A DNA stretch of 64,000 bases from NCBI RefSeq assembly GCF_033958435.1, contig NC_134138.1, forward strand, positions 189,321,298 to 189,385,297, given 5' to 3'. Under the pieces are notes generated by a model. It did not search any database and had not been told where the DNA came from. It worked only from the letters and a program-made list of their open reading frames with translations. This DNA comes from Carettochelys insculpta (lineage: Eukaryota; Chordata; Testudines; Carettochelyidae). Within the stretch, counting starts at the first letter, position 1. Every line of letters starts with the position of its first letter. Of the stretch, positions 12,901-24,900 are shown in pieces. The position numbers were made by a program, and so were the translations under genes.

Positions 12901-15900
12901 CTACACCTTCAGCTTTGCTAAACATTTTATAATTCAACAGAAGGCACAGGGGAAAATGCTCCCAACTGAATGGGAGTATTTACTCCTCTTACTGGTGTTG
13001 GTAACACTACTGTGATTTTTTTCTGCTCTTCTGTAGTTTTGTGAAGAGCCTGAGGGTATACATTTAGTGGAAAAGAAGCTGAAGAAAATTAGGGTCATGC
13101 TATTTCTTGGCTAGTCAAGAACAGGTCTGAAATAGCAGTGATAATAAAACAAGCATGAACTGAACACTGCTTTGCTCTGGTTTCCACCATTACTGTGTGG
13201 AGAGGTGGTCTGATTGTTTCTCTGCTATTTCTTACGTCTTTATATTTTTGCATTTATTTTATGTATTAAAATTGCAGTTGAAATAAAACTCCCCCCCCCC
13301 TTTAAGAAGCTGTAGGCTCCCTGACATTAAAATTGGATGAGCAAAATGATAGGCATTCAGCATAAGAATGGCCATACTGAGTAAGGCCAAAGGTCCATCT
13401 AGCGCAGTATCCTATCCCCTGACAGTGACCAATGTCAGGTGTTGAAGAGTGAATTAATAGAAGAGATAATCATTGAGTGATCCCTCTCTTGTCATGTGTT
13501 TCCAGCCTCTGACAAAGAGAGGCCAGGGACACCATTCATACCCATCCTAGCAAGTAAGTATTGATAGGCTGAACTTCCATGAATTTATCTAGTTCTTTTC
13601 TGAACTCTGATAAAGTCCTGATCCTCACAACATCCTCTGGTAAGGAGCTCCACAGGTTGACTGTGCACTGTGTGAAGAATAACATCCTTTTGTTTATTTA
13701 AAACCTGCTGCCAATTAATTTTATTTGGTGACACCTTCTTCTTATATTATGGGAATAAGTAAATAACTTTTCTTTATTTACTTTCTCTATACCTGTCATT
13801 ATTTTATAGACCTCTATCATATCCCCTCTTAACTTCCTCTTTTCTATGATGAAAAGTATGGCATATTTAAGATGTTGGCCTGCCATGGATTTATATAGCA
13901 GAAATAAGATACTCTTTGTCTTATTCTCTATCCTTTTTTAAATTATTCCTAACATTCTGTGTGCCTTTTTGAGTGCTGCAGCACAGTGAGTGGATGTTTT
14001 CAGAGCACTATCCACAGTGACGCCAAGATCTCTCTTGAGTGGTTAAGGCTAAATTAGCTCTCATCCTTTGTATGTATAGTTGTGATTATTTTTTCCAGTG
14101 TACATTACTTTGCATTTATTAGTATTAAAAGTCGTTTGACACTTTGTTGCCCAATCACTTAGTTTAGTGAGACACATATCATTAAATATACAGGTAACAA
14201 ATTTGAGTATTTGACTTTTGATACTGTTCAGATACTTTTGTGTTGAGGTGGAGACCTCTGTGCTGCAGATTCCATCCCTGCTGCATTTGAAATTAGCTTT
14301 GGTAATAGGACAGTGTAAAATACCAGGCAGGGGAGAGATGATTTTGGAGATGTTGCAGGGCTACATATTGCTTAAAGATCCACATACATCTTAACACTCC
14401 AGGTGTATTTGAGTATTATACCTAATGAATATATACACATTTGTCAGTAAACAGTTGGGGTGCTTATTGGACTTGGTTTGCTGTATTAATTTAGATGGAA
14501 TACATGGATCCAAAGAGCCAACAGCATTAATGTGACATAATTGCTTTCCAATATTAAATGATTTTCACCAAGGTTTGTGGTTTGATATAGAGAGACCTCT
14601 GCCTGCTTAATTCCTTGTCAGACATGCCATTAAAAGTCCATGTAACCTCTCATTAAAGATACAGGTGTGAGTTTGGGAGAGAGAGTCAGTCTTACATCCC
14701 AGATGGGATTGAGTTGATGGATCATCTAGATCCTGCTCAGGCCTGTCTGTCAAGATATCTCTCAGGATGCAAATGATGGAGAACCAGTAGTGTTGTGGTA
14801 CATTCAGGGTCACAAGACGCAGTTGTGGGGAGGCAGCCTGTTCTGCTTTCTCTGGTTTTTTATAATCAGGTTTTTCTTCTAATTTGCCCCAACAAAGTAT
14901 TTTTCTTTTAGAGAGTACTAAAAAGGAGAAATGGATGGAATGACTGTCTCCTCATAAATTTGTTAATCAGTTAGGATTAATTTCTGGCACACCAGTTTCA
15001 GTCCATTGATTTTTGATCCTACACTTCTCTCTCTCTCTCTCTGTCTCTCTCTCTCTCTCGTTTTGTTCTTTTGCGTTTTTTTAATTAGACATGACCTTAA
15101 CACTGTTGTAATACAGTTGATTTTTGGGCTAATTCATTCTTTGTGTCTTCATTTTGCATCTTTTCCCATTTGTTTGACATATATATTATGACATTTTATG
15201 GATTTTCACTCACATTTTACAGTTTTACAGATATGATGATTCTAAGGTCACCTCTGTATCCATTCCCTCCCTCAAAAATTGGAAATGTAATGGTTCATCT
15301 TCCAGGAATGCCTTCATATCATCGGGCGGGGGAGGGGGGGCGCATAACTGGCCCTATGTGATGGCTGTTTGGAAATTTGGAATCTATCTAGTTTGAAATC
15401 TCAATTTTCACTTGGATTCACTGGTTAAATCCTCCAGTGAGCATTTTCCTAATGAATTAGCAAAAACTGAGTCACAGCTAGTAGAAATTGGACTTCAGGC
15501 ATCAGGCATCTTAACCATTATTTTGTCACAAAAGAGACTGCTCTTGTTGTGTTTCTGACTGAAGCATGGAACACGTCTCATGACAGAGTCTCTTCTTGTG
15601 AGAACTGCAGAGAACTGCAGAGAGCTGCAAGCTGAGGAAGTTCAGACAGAAGAGGTGCCTTCAAAATCTCAACACCCACTACTCTATGTTAGTCCAGTAC
15701 CCACTATTGTATGTTGGTCCAGCACCCACAATATTTTCCTAGACTACAGGACATCAACTAATTCAACTGACAGTAAATATGTTAACAGTGCCAGCCATAG
15801 ATTTTTACAGGCATCTCAACATTAGCTTCTCAAAATCATGTTTCTATATCTTTTGACAGTCAGACTTTGCTGATTGTATGTAGATATCTTGAGTGATCAT

Positions 15901-18900
15901 AATTAAAATACTTGTGAATGTATATTCATTGTCAAACTCCTGCCAGATCTGCCATCATCATAACCCACTGTAGTGCAAATAGAACATTACATGAAATTAG
16001 AATAATATAGAAGCAGTGATGGATTGTTGTCATATCCCTCAAAGTGATGTTTTTTTCAGATTTGTATGGATTGAGAGTGTTAGCAATTGTGTCATAATTA
16101 TAAAAGAAATGACTGTATTAACAATTTTTTTCCATACCTTGCAGAATGTAGACAAGTGGTCCTTTGATGTATTTGCACTAAATGATGCTAGCGGGGATCA
16201 TGCACTGAAATTCATTTTCTATGAACTTCTCACGCGTTATGATCTGATTAGCCGTTTCAAGGTTAGTAAAATGGAGTTTTCTTTGCAAATCCACAGAAGT
16301 TGAAAGAAATAGATTCAAACTTCATTCAATTTTATGTTTCATCCACACTGTAACTCTTAATGCATTGGAGGACCTGTTTGGAGCAATGGTTATGGCATGG
16401 TTAGAAGACTTCTCTGTCTGCAGAAAATGTCTGTTGTTATTGTGCATTTAATTGCATTACAATCCTATGGTACATTGGGGCCGAAATCTATTCCTTTCAG
16501 AGTCAACAAGAAAAATTCAGTAGACTTCATTGAGACCTGGTTCAAGCCTTCAGACTTTTTGCATCACAGTCCTGGAATATAATTCAGTCACATTTTACAC
16601 TTCAGGAATTAACTGTGTTTTCTCCATTTCAGGAGATTGGCACATTGTGCTTGAGTCCCTTGTCATTGTAGAAATTACGGAGTAGATATGTCCATCATTA
16701 AATAACCATAATTTTAAAGAGAGATGCTGTCTAAACAGTATTTGGGATATAAAGAATGCCCAACTCTACATCTGTGTGCTGTGAAAGCTGCAGGCTTAGA
16801 CACTGTGCAAACAAGCATTAGTGGTGTTCTACTGAGAGTTCAACGAATATGCAGCCAGTGCAAGTTGTTCATGTTTAGTGATATTAAAATACTGATGCAT
16901 CCTAAAGTGAAAGCATTTTAAAGGTTTTTTTCAGTGGTGGGGAGGTGCAGGGCATTTAAAATCTCAGGATACATTTGATCCTGGACACTCTTCGCAGCTG
17001 GGACTGTCTCATCTTCAGTATGGAGGCTTCCACAATCTAAACAGTCTCAGAGGGGTAGCCATGTTAGTCTGTAACTTCACAAAATGATTAGCCATCCAGT
17101 GGCATCTTAGAGATTAACAAATGTATTAGGTCATGAACTTTTGAGGGTAAGGCCCCCTTCATGAAGTGGGTCTTACCCACGAGAGTTGATGACCTAAAAA
17201 TAAAATTGTTAGTCTTTAAGGTGCAAAAGGACTGCTTGTTTTCTGACAGTCTAAATAGTAACTCTGGGTCCTTCTTGTCTTACCTCAAAATTCAATATTA
17301 ATATTTCTCTGTCTTCCAATCAAGCATGCCATGCTCACGATACATCAGAGAGGTAACCGTGCTAGTCTGTATCCTAGCAAAACAAAAAAGAAGCCATGTA
17401 GCACTTTAAAGACTAACAAAATAATTTAGTCTTTAAAGTGCTACATGACTTCTTTTTTGTTTGTCATGATACAGCAGTTCTGATTAGAGTATGTACTTTT
17501 CAGAAAGAAGCTCTATTAAGGATTAGTCTTTTCCCAAACTCTAGTTTGGAAAGCACTGTGATCAAGTCCCTGCACTAGCACATAATTCACTTTCACCGTA
17601 TAAATTTCATTCATAGAAGTTGTGTCTACACTAGCAAGCTCTTTCGAAAGATTTTTTGAAAGAAGGGGGCTCTTTCGAAAGATCCAGTGGAGCATCTACA
17701 CACAAAAATTATGCTTTTGAAAGTAAATCGAAACACTGTGGCACTCCTTTCAAAATCACTGTTCCTATTCCATTTCAGGAAGAGCGCCCCCTTTTGGAAG
17801 CTTCCTTAGAAAGAAAATGTGTTGACACTCGGTAGGCCCTTTTTTCAAGAGCAGTCCTCATAGGGCCTGATTTTTTCAATCCTTAGCCCAGTCTTTCGAA
17901 AGAGCGGGGCCTGTGTGGACACTCTCTTTCAAAAAAGCAGGTCACTCTTTTGATCCACTTTTGTGTGTGGACACACTCTTTCAAAAGAAGTTCTTGTGGA
18001 AGAGATCTTCTGGAAGGGCTTCTTTTGAAACATCTCTGTAGTATAGATGTAGCCAGAGCCAACTACCAGTGTAGTTTAGCCTTTCAGATCTGTGCTGTTC
18101 AAATCCCATTTCTGCACAGTAGTGTACTATTGACCAGAGACTACTGACCAGGGACATTACAAGATAGTAATAGAAATATACTGCACATATGGAGGTCCAC
18201 TTACCAAGTTTTCTGGCGTTTTTCATGCAGGCAGATACTTTGCCCTCGTCTTTCTTACCTTCTTTATCCTGCAGAAACTCAAGCTTTACATTAATTCTCT
18301 GCTGTATGTAGGGCAAGAATCATTTCAAGACTTCAGATGTGTTGAGGTCTGAAGGCCCTAGCAATGACGGAAGTAGTAGACGCACCACTGGAAATATTTC
18401 TAAATTCACACACCCTTATTGTGTCTCATACTTCTGAAAAGACCTGACCCTTCCAGTGCATCATTCATGCTGAATGTTACCACTGACATCATTCTCCAGA
18501 GTCTTGAGCTTCAAAGCTTGGGAAAGTAATGAAACACTCAGCTGTAAAAGAAAATTAGATTGATGGCCTATTGTTGTCCAGGTCCACATGCTGCCAAACC
18601 TAGGTTTTATACTCCAATCTTGGATAGTCTTCTCAGGGCAGGTCTACACTAGACCTGAAAGTTAATCTTAAATACGCAATTCCAGCTACAACAATAGTGT
18701 ATCTAAGATTGACTTGTCAGACTATCCTCTCATAGGGAGGTTGACAGGAGAAACTCCTCGCAAGAATGAGGTGTACAGGGTCAACTGTTGAGCCCTGTTG
18801 GTTCTATTTAGCACATCCCCACTAGGCGCACTAAATCAAACCCCAGCAGATCAACCTTGATGTACCCTAAATTAATTTGGAGACCTGAACAAAAAAGGTA

Positions 18901-21900
18901 GAAATCTCAAAAGAAAAAAAACATTTTCATGAGATTTTCATCAATTTGTCTTGGCCAAATTATTCTCTGATCCGTGCCTGCTGGCAACTGTCTCCCAGGC
19001 TTTGTTCTGCTGCTTCTTTAGGCACTGTTCTATATCTAAAGAGGCTGTTCCTGGGGTGGTAATTGACTAGGTTCTGTCTTCCTCCTTGGCATGAACAGGG
19101 AAGAAGAGAGTGGTGAACAGTTTGCTTCTGTTTAGTAATGCCACTAAAAGTATAGCTGCCACACAAGAACTTCCAAAAGTGTAGTTTGTGCATGTAGTAC
19201 GAGCACTGAGGAGATGTTTCCATTCCCATGAATTTGTGGTTGGACTACTTGAAACTCTCCTTTCCTGGAAACCACTAAATTCTACCCTCACATATATGCA
19301 TAGTACTTCTACTGCAGTGAGTGAATGTTGCAGACGTACTGCATCTGACAGCAGAATCTGGTGAACAGGTACTAAGCAGAGACTTGGGTAAATAATGCTT
19401 CTCTTACAGAATGTTTCAGTCTAGCTGTAATATGTGGACATTACAAATCGTGGCCATGAATGTGAAGCAACGATGTATATGAATGGGTCATGACAGAACA
19501 GGCACACTTTGGCTACGTCTACACGTGCACGCTACTTCGAAATAGCTTATTTCGATGTTGCGACATCGAAATAGGCTATTTCGACGAATAACGTCTACAC
19601 GTCCTCCAGGGCCGGCAACGTCGATGTTCAACTTCGACGTTGCGCAGCCCGACATCGAAATAGGCGCAGCGAGGGAACGTCTACACGTCAAAGTACCACA
19701 CATTGAAATAGGGATGCCAGGCACAGCTGCACACAGGGTCACAGGGCGGACTAGCGCTTCCGGGGCAACAGCTAGCCGCTCCCTTAAAGGGCCCCTCCCA
19801 CATACACTCAGCCTGCACAGCACGCGGTCTGACGAGCCAGATAGGCACACAGACCCCGAGCGCCGCAGTTATGGACCCCCAGCAGCAGCAGCAGCAGCAG
19901 CAGCCGCAGCAGCAGCAGCTAGAGGTCCAGCCAGCCCTCCTGGCAGGAGCAGGGCTTGCCCTGGCTCTTGTCATGTTGGGGGCAGCTGAGCACCTTCCTG
20001 CCCCAGGGGAGGAGATGCCCCCGGGGCAGCAGGGCTTAGCCCCTACCCCTGCAGCACCCCGCCCCACCCCCCGCCTCACACGCCGGCGGCTGTGGAGCCA
20101 CCCCACCAGCACCGACTGGTGGGAGCGCCTGGTGCTTGGGGAGTGGGACGACGAGCACTGGGTCCGCAACTTCAGGATGACCCGACAGACATTCCTGGAG
20201 CTGTGCCAGTGGCTCAGCCCCGCACTCTGGCACCGGGACACTGCCATGCGGCGTGCCCTCAGCGTGGAGAAACGGGTCGGCATCGCTGTCTGGAAGCTGG
20301 CCACTCCGGACAGCTACCGATCCGTGGGGCAGCAGTTTGGCGTCGGAAAGGCCACTGTCGGGGCCGTCTTCATGGAGGTAAGAGAACCCACAGGGGGAGG
20401 CCAGGGCAGAGCAGGGGGGCCAGGGCAGAGCAGGGCAGGCCAGGGGGGCCAGGGCAGAGCAGGGGGGCCAGGGGGGCCAGGGCAGAGCAGGGCAGAGCAG
20501 GGGAGCCAGGGCAGAGCAGGGCAGGCCAGGGGGGCCAGGGCAGAGCAGGGCAGGCCAGGGGGGCCAAGGCAGAGCAGGGGGGCCAGGGCAGAGCAGGGCA
20601 GGCCAGGGGGGCCAGGGGGGCCAGGGCAGGGCCATGCACACCCTGCTCACCCCTCATTGGGGCTGTCCCATGTGCTTTCCCTGCAGGTCATGCGTGCCAT
20701 CAACTCCATGCTCCTGCACAGACTCGTGAGGCTGGGGGACCCAGATGCCACCATTGCCGCCTTTGCCACCCTGGGCTTCCCCAACTGCTTCGGGGCTCTG
20801 GATGGGACCCACATCCCCATCCGCGCCCCGGACCACAGCGGAGGCCGATACGTGAACCGGAAGGGCTACCATTCAGTCGTCCTGCAGGCCTTGGTGGACA
20901 GCCGGGGACGGTTCCAGGACATTTACGTGGGCTGGCCTGGCAGCACCCACGACGCCCGGGTTTTCCGCAACTCGGGCCTGTGCCGCCGGCTGGAGGCGGG
21001 GACCTACATCCCCCAGCGGGAGATCCCTCTGGGGGACACCACCATGCCCTTCTGCATGATTGCGGATGCGGCCTACCCCCTCCGGCCGTGGCTTATGCGC
21101 CCCTACACGGGCCACCTCTCCGCCAGCCAGGAGCGCTTCAACGCGCGCCTGAACCGTGCGCGCCAGGTGGTGGAGCGCTCCTTCGGCCGCCTCAAGGGAC
21201 GATGGAGATGTCTCCTCACCCGCCTGGATGCCAGCCCCAACAACATCCCCCAGATTGTGGGTGCCTGCTGCGCCCTGCACAACCTTGTCGAGAGCAAGGG
21301 GGAGACCTTCCTTCAGGGCTGGGCCGCCGAGGCCGGCAGGGCACACCTCCAGCCACCTGCTGCCCCCAGTCGGCAGGTGGACCCAGAGGGGACCCGGGTC
21401 CGGGAGGCCCTGCGGGCCCACTTCGACAACCAGGCCGCGGGGTGAACTCTGCCCAGGCCCCCGACTGCCCGCCCCTTCCTCCCCCACACTCCTGCCTCAA
21501 CGCCCACACCACCATGGGGCACCCCACCGCCCCCCCGCCTTGTCCAGGAGAAACGACAGATCGAACTTGTGGGTGAACGTAAATGTTTTCTTTGGCTGAA
21601 CCTTTTTTTTTTTTGAAATAGAAAAATATACACATGTGAAAGGGAAAGCAAAAAGGAGGGACAAACATGTAACAAAAGCAAGATGGGCACAAATAAAACT
21701 ATGTACAACAATAAACTCCAAGCAGGGTGCGCCATCCACAAAAGGAAACCAAAAAGCAGGGAGGAGAACGGGGAGAACTATTTACAGGGGGGACGGGGCA
21801 AGCAGGGGCAGCACCCACCCACCCAGTCCCCAAAGTCTGTCCATCGGGGGGGGGGGGCCACGTCCCGGGCCCCTCACCCCCTACAGGCCCCCAGTGGGCG

Positions 21901-24900
21901 TTCCCGGCCGGGAGCTCCGGCGGGCCTGCAGTCTGGTCCGCGGCTGGGTGGGAGCGGGCTCCACCAGAAGATATCGGCGCCGGCGAGTCTCGGGTGGCTC
22001 CAGGGGTCCCTCGGTGCGGTGGCCCTCGCGGGGAGGTGGTGGGGCGACGGCGGATGGGCCGGCGGCGGCTGCAGCAGCTGGTGGTGGGGCTGCAGGAGCG
22101 GCCATGGCGGGTGGTGGCGCGGCTGGCGCGGCATGGGGGGCCAGGAAATCAACCAGGCGGTTGACAGTGTCCACCAGGGCCCCCCATGACTCGCGGCGCC
22201 AGGCCAGCGCCTGCTCCTGCAGCCGGATGTACTGCTGCGACACCTCCAGCTGCCGCTCCGACACCTCCAGCTGCCGCTCCGACACCTCCAGCTGCTGGCG
22301 ATGGATGGCCAGCAGCTGGGGGTCTGTGGCCACCGCCGGCAGTAGGCGCGGGGTCCGCCGTCTTGCCCTCCGCGGGGCCGGTGGTTCCTCGGCCGGGGGG
22401 CTTCCCTGGAGCGAGGGTCCCGGAGGACTCTCCGGGACGACCGACGCCTCGCCGGCGCTCTCTTCCGGTCCTTCGGATGGTGCCGGTGCAGGTGCAGGAC
22501 ACAGGAGAGGAGGGGGGAAAGAAGAATGGAGACAGGCGTTAGTGTCGTCCCCGAGCCGTGGCCTTTGTCCCCCCCCGCCCTGTGCTGCAGGTTCCCCATC
22601 CCCGTCCCCGGGAGATGCTGCTGTGATGGATGGGGTTCAGGGGTCCCCCTGCCCTGCAGCCCGTCCCCTGGTGGGAGCGACTCTCACTTCAGCCCGCAGG
22701 GTCTGAGAGCAGGAGAGGTTTCTTAGGCCACAGCTGGCCAGTTTCTGGCAGGAGTGACAGCACCAGCTGTCGGAAGAGACAGTCCTTCCAACTCGTCGTG
22801 GGGAGAAGACCCCAAGGGGGGGCCCCTCTGCGATGCAGCTTTCCCCCTCCTCTGGCTGGCTGCCTACCAGCTCTCCCTTCCCCTAGCCTCTACCTGTGGC
22901 CCCCGCCCTCGCCCCCCAATTCCAAGCCAGCTCGGCTCCTCCCTCCTGTTTGTTCAGGGCACAGGTGTCACCTGCCAGCTGTAGCGCCAGGATCCTCCTT
23001 TGGCCCTGGGAGCTCCTCGGCTCGGGTGGCTCATCTGTAGCCTGGGTCTCCCTTTGGCACTCCCCCCACTCCATCGCCTGCTGGTGCTGCGGGGTGTCCC
23101 ACCCCCTCCGCCCGGGGGCCCCTCGAGGTTCCGCTCCCCCCTGGCCTGGGGATGGGGCAAGGCACTGTCATGCAGGGTGGCGGGGGGCAGGGGCTGCTGG
23201 CTGCAGTGCTGTGAGGGCCCTGTCCCTGGTGTCCTTGGGGCCATGGCCATGTGAGCGTGTGGGGGGCCCTGGACACATCTCTGTTCCCCCCGCCCCTCCA
23301 GCCCCGGGGTATCCACCAGAGAGGGGTACCTACCTGTGGGTCCGCTCCCATGGTCCGGAGATCCCCGGGGGTCGGAGGCCCTGCTGCTGCTCCGGGATGG
23401 CAGGAGGAGGATCTGCAGGCTGGAATCAGTGGAGGAGGAGCCCCCCTCCTCCTCCTCCTCCTCCCCCTGCCGTGATGTCCCGGGGATGGCCTCCGGGGGG
23501 GACCCCCGGGGTGCGGGGCTTACCTCCGGGCTGGAGCCCGGCTGCAGGGCCTGCTGGGGCTCGTCAGCCGAAGTGTCAAGGGTGGCCAGAGGGGGGGAGG
23601 TGTGCCGGGAGCCCAGGATGTCCCTGAGCTCCCTGTAAAAGGGGCAAGTGACTGGGGCGGCCCCAGATCGGCTGGCCGCATCCCGGGCCCGGGAGTAACC
23701 CTGCCGCAGCTCCTTCACCTTGCTGCGGACATGGTCAGGAGTGCGGGCAGGGTGACCCCGGGCAGCCAGGCCCTCGGCCAGCCGAGCGAACGCATCCGCG
23801 TTCCGTCTCTTGCTCCCCACTACCTGGAGCACCTCCTCCTCGCTCCAGAGCCCCAGCAGGTCCCGCAGCTCGGCCTCCGTCCAGGAGGGGCCCCGCTGCC
23901 GCTTCCCAGACTGCTTGGTCCTCTGGCTCTGCTGGCTGCCCTGGCTGCCCTTGGGGGGGGTCCCCTGGGGGCGCTGGGGGGGCTGCTGGGCAGCCATGGC
24001 TGCTGCAGGGGCTGAGGGCTGGGCAGGCTCTGCACCGCGTGTGCAGACAGGAGCCTGCACGTTCCCTCAGCCTCCTGCAGTCAGGGCAGGGGAGGGGCCC
24101 TTTAAGGGGCCGCTCCACGCGGCCACCAGTGAGCTGCGGGGCTGGAGAGAGCGTCTCTCAACCCCCCAGCTGATGGGCGCCATGGAGGACCCGTCAATTT
24201 CGACGTTGCGGGACGCGGATCGTCTACACTGTCCCTACTTCGACGTTGAACGTCGAAGTAGGGCGCTATTCCCATCCGCTCATGGGGTTAGCGACTTCGA
24301 CGTCTCGCCGCCTAACGTCGATTTCAACTTCGAAATAGCGCCCGACGCGTGTAGACGTGACGGGCGCTATTTCGAAGTTGGTGCCGCTACTTCGAAGTAG
24401 CGTGCACGTGTAGACGCAGCTTTTGTGATCTAGATTGAAACATTTCCATGGGGGCAATCAATGAAAGGCTGTCTGTTATTTTTCATTCTCATTATGTCTT
24501 CAAACAGGCACGTAGTACTGAACTGTCTTGTTTATGTATATGTGTGTGTGATTCAGCCCTGATGTGATTAAGAATGGTAAACATCTTGATTCACTAACAG
24601 TTTCTGAAGTATTTGCTAAGGCATTTTAGGCTATTACTTATTTATGAAACATAAACCATATTACTGGAGACTAAATGAAAGTTACCCCTAAAAAAGAAAA
24701 TAATTAAAGATAATTGTGTCCTCAGAGCATTTAACTTCATGCTGCTCTTTTTTAGATTCCCATTTCAGCTCTTGTCTCCTTTGTGGAAGCACTGGAAGTT
24801 GGATACAGCAAACATAAAAATCCTTATCACAATCTAATGCATGCAGCAGATGTTACACAGACTGTACATTATCTCCTCTTTAAGACAGGTGTAGCGGTAA

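Larger units (their letters stand above)
11781..16144 (+). other. PDE1C intron, 4.4 kb
   Basis: The intron contains a C-run (13291-13300), an old CR1 (13360-14180), a repeat related to 1640-1860, and a TC microsatellite. The remaining stretches (11781-13350 and 14700-16144) show no recognised feature. Confidence 0.85.
19511..24421 (+). mobile_element. PIF/Harbinger transposon, apparently complete (4.9 kb)
   Basis: The terminal inverted repeats are GGCTACGTCTACACGTGCAC at the left and AGCTGCGTCTACACGTGCAC on the opposite strand at the right, followed by CGAAATAGC-like subterminal palindromes. The 3-bp duplication TTT flanks it (19508-19510 and 24422-24424). It carries the two genes expected of an autonomous Harbinger: a DDE transposase on the + strand and a Myb/SANT-like DNA-binding protein on the minus strand, in convergent orientation with 3' ends about 430 bp apart. 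The block is strongly GC- and CpG-rich within an AT-rich intron. The open frames, CpG content and clean ends all suggest a young insertion. It could be inactive if the Myb gene's splice site is damaged. Confidence 0.92.
16262..24755 (+). other. PDE1C intron, 8.5 kb, with full Harbinger element
   Basis: The intron carries two hairpin retroposons, a 437-bp MITE, a transposon end fragment at about 18635-18885, and the 4.9-kb Harbinger at 19511-24421. The sections 16262-17040, 18060-18630 and 18890-19505 look like ordinary intron. Confidence 0.85.

Noticed and set aside
13291..13300. C-run considered as an assembly or i-motif signal
   Set aside because: A ten-base homopolymer alone is too short and common to support a function.
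15006..15191. Hydrophobic 61-codon frame that looks like a membrane segment
   Set aside because: The leucine/serine stretch is coded by a (TC)n microsatellite.
20389..20636. Regularly repeated units resembling a CRISPR-like array
   Set aside because: The units are contiguous GGCCAGGGCAGAGCAGGG minisatellite without unique spacers, in a vertebrate transposon intron.
20036..21741. Long open frames on the minus strand and in other frames over the transposase (up to 204 codons), and similar ones over the Myb gene
   Set aside because: They lie in GC-rich sequence with few stop codons, lack domains, and overlap frames with clear Harbinger motifs.
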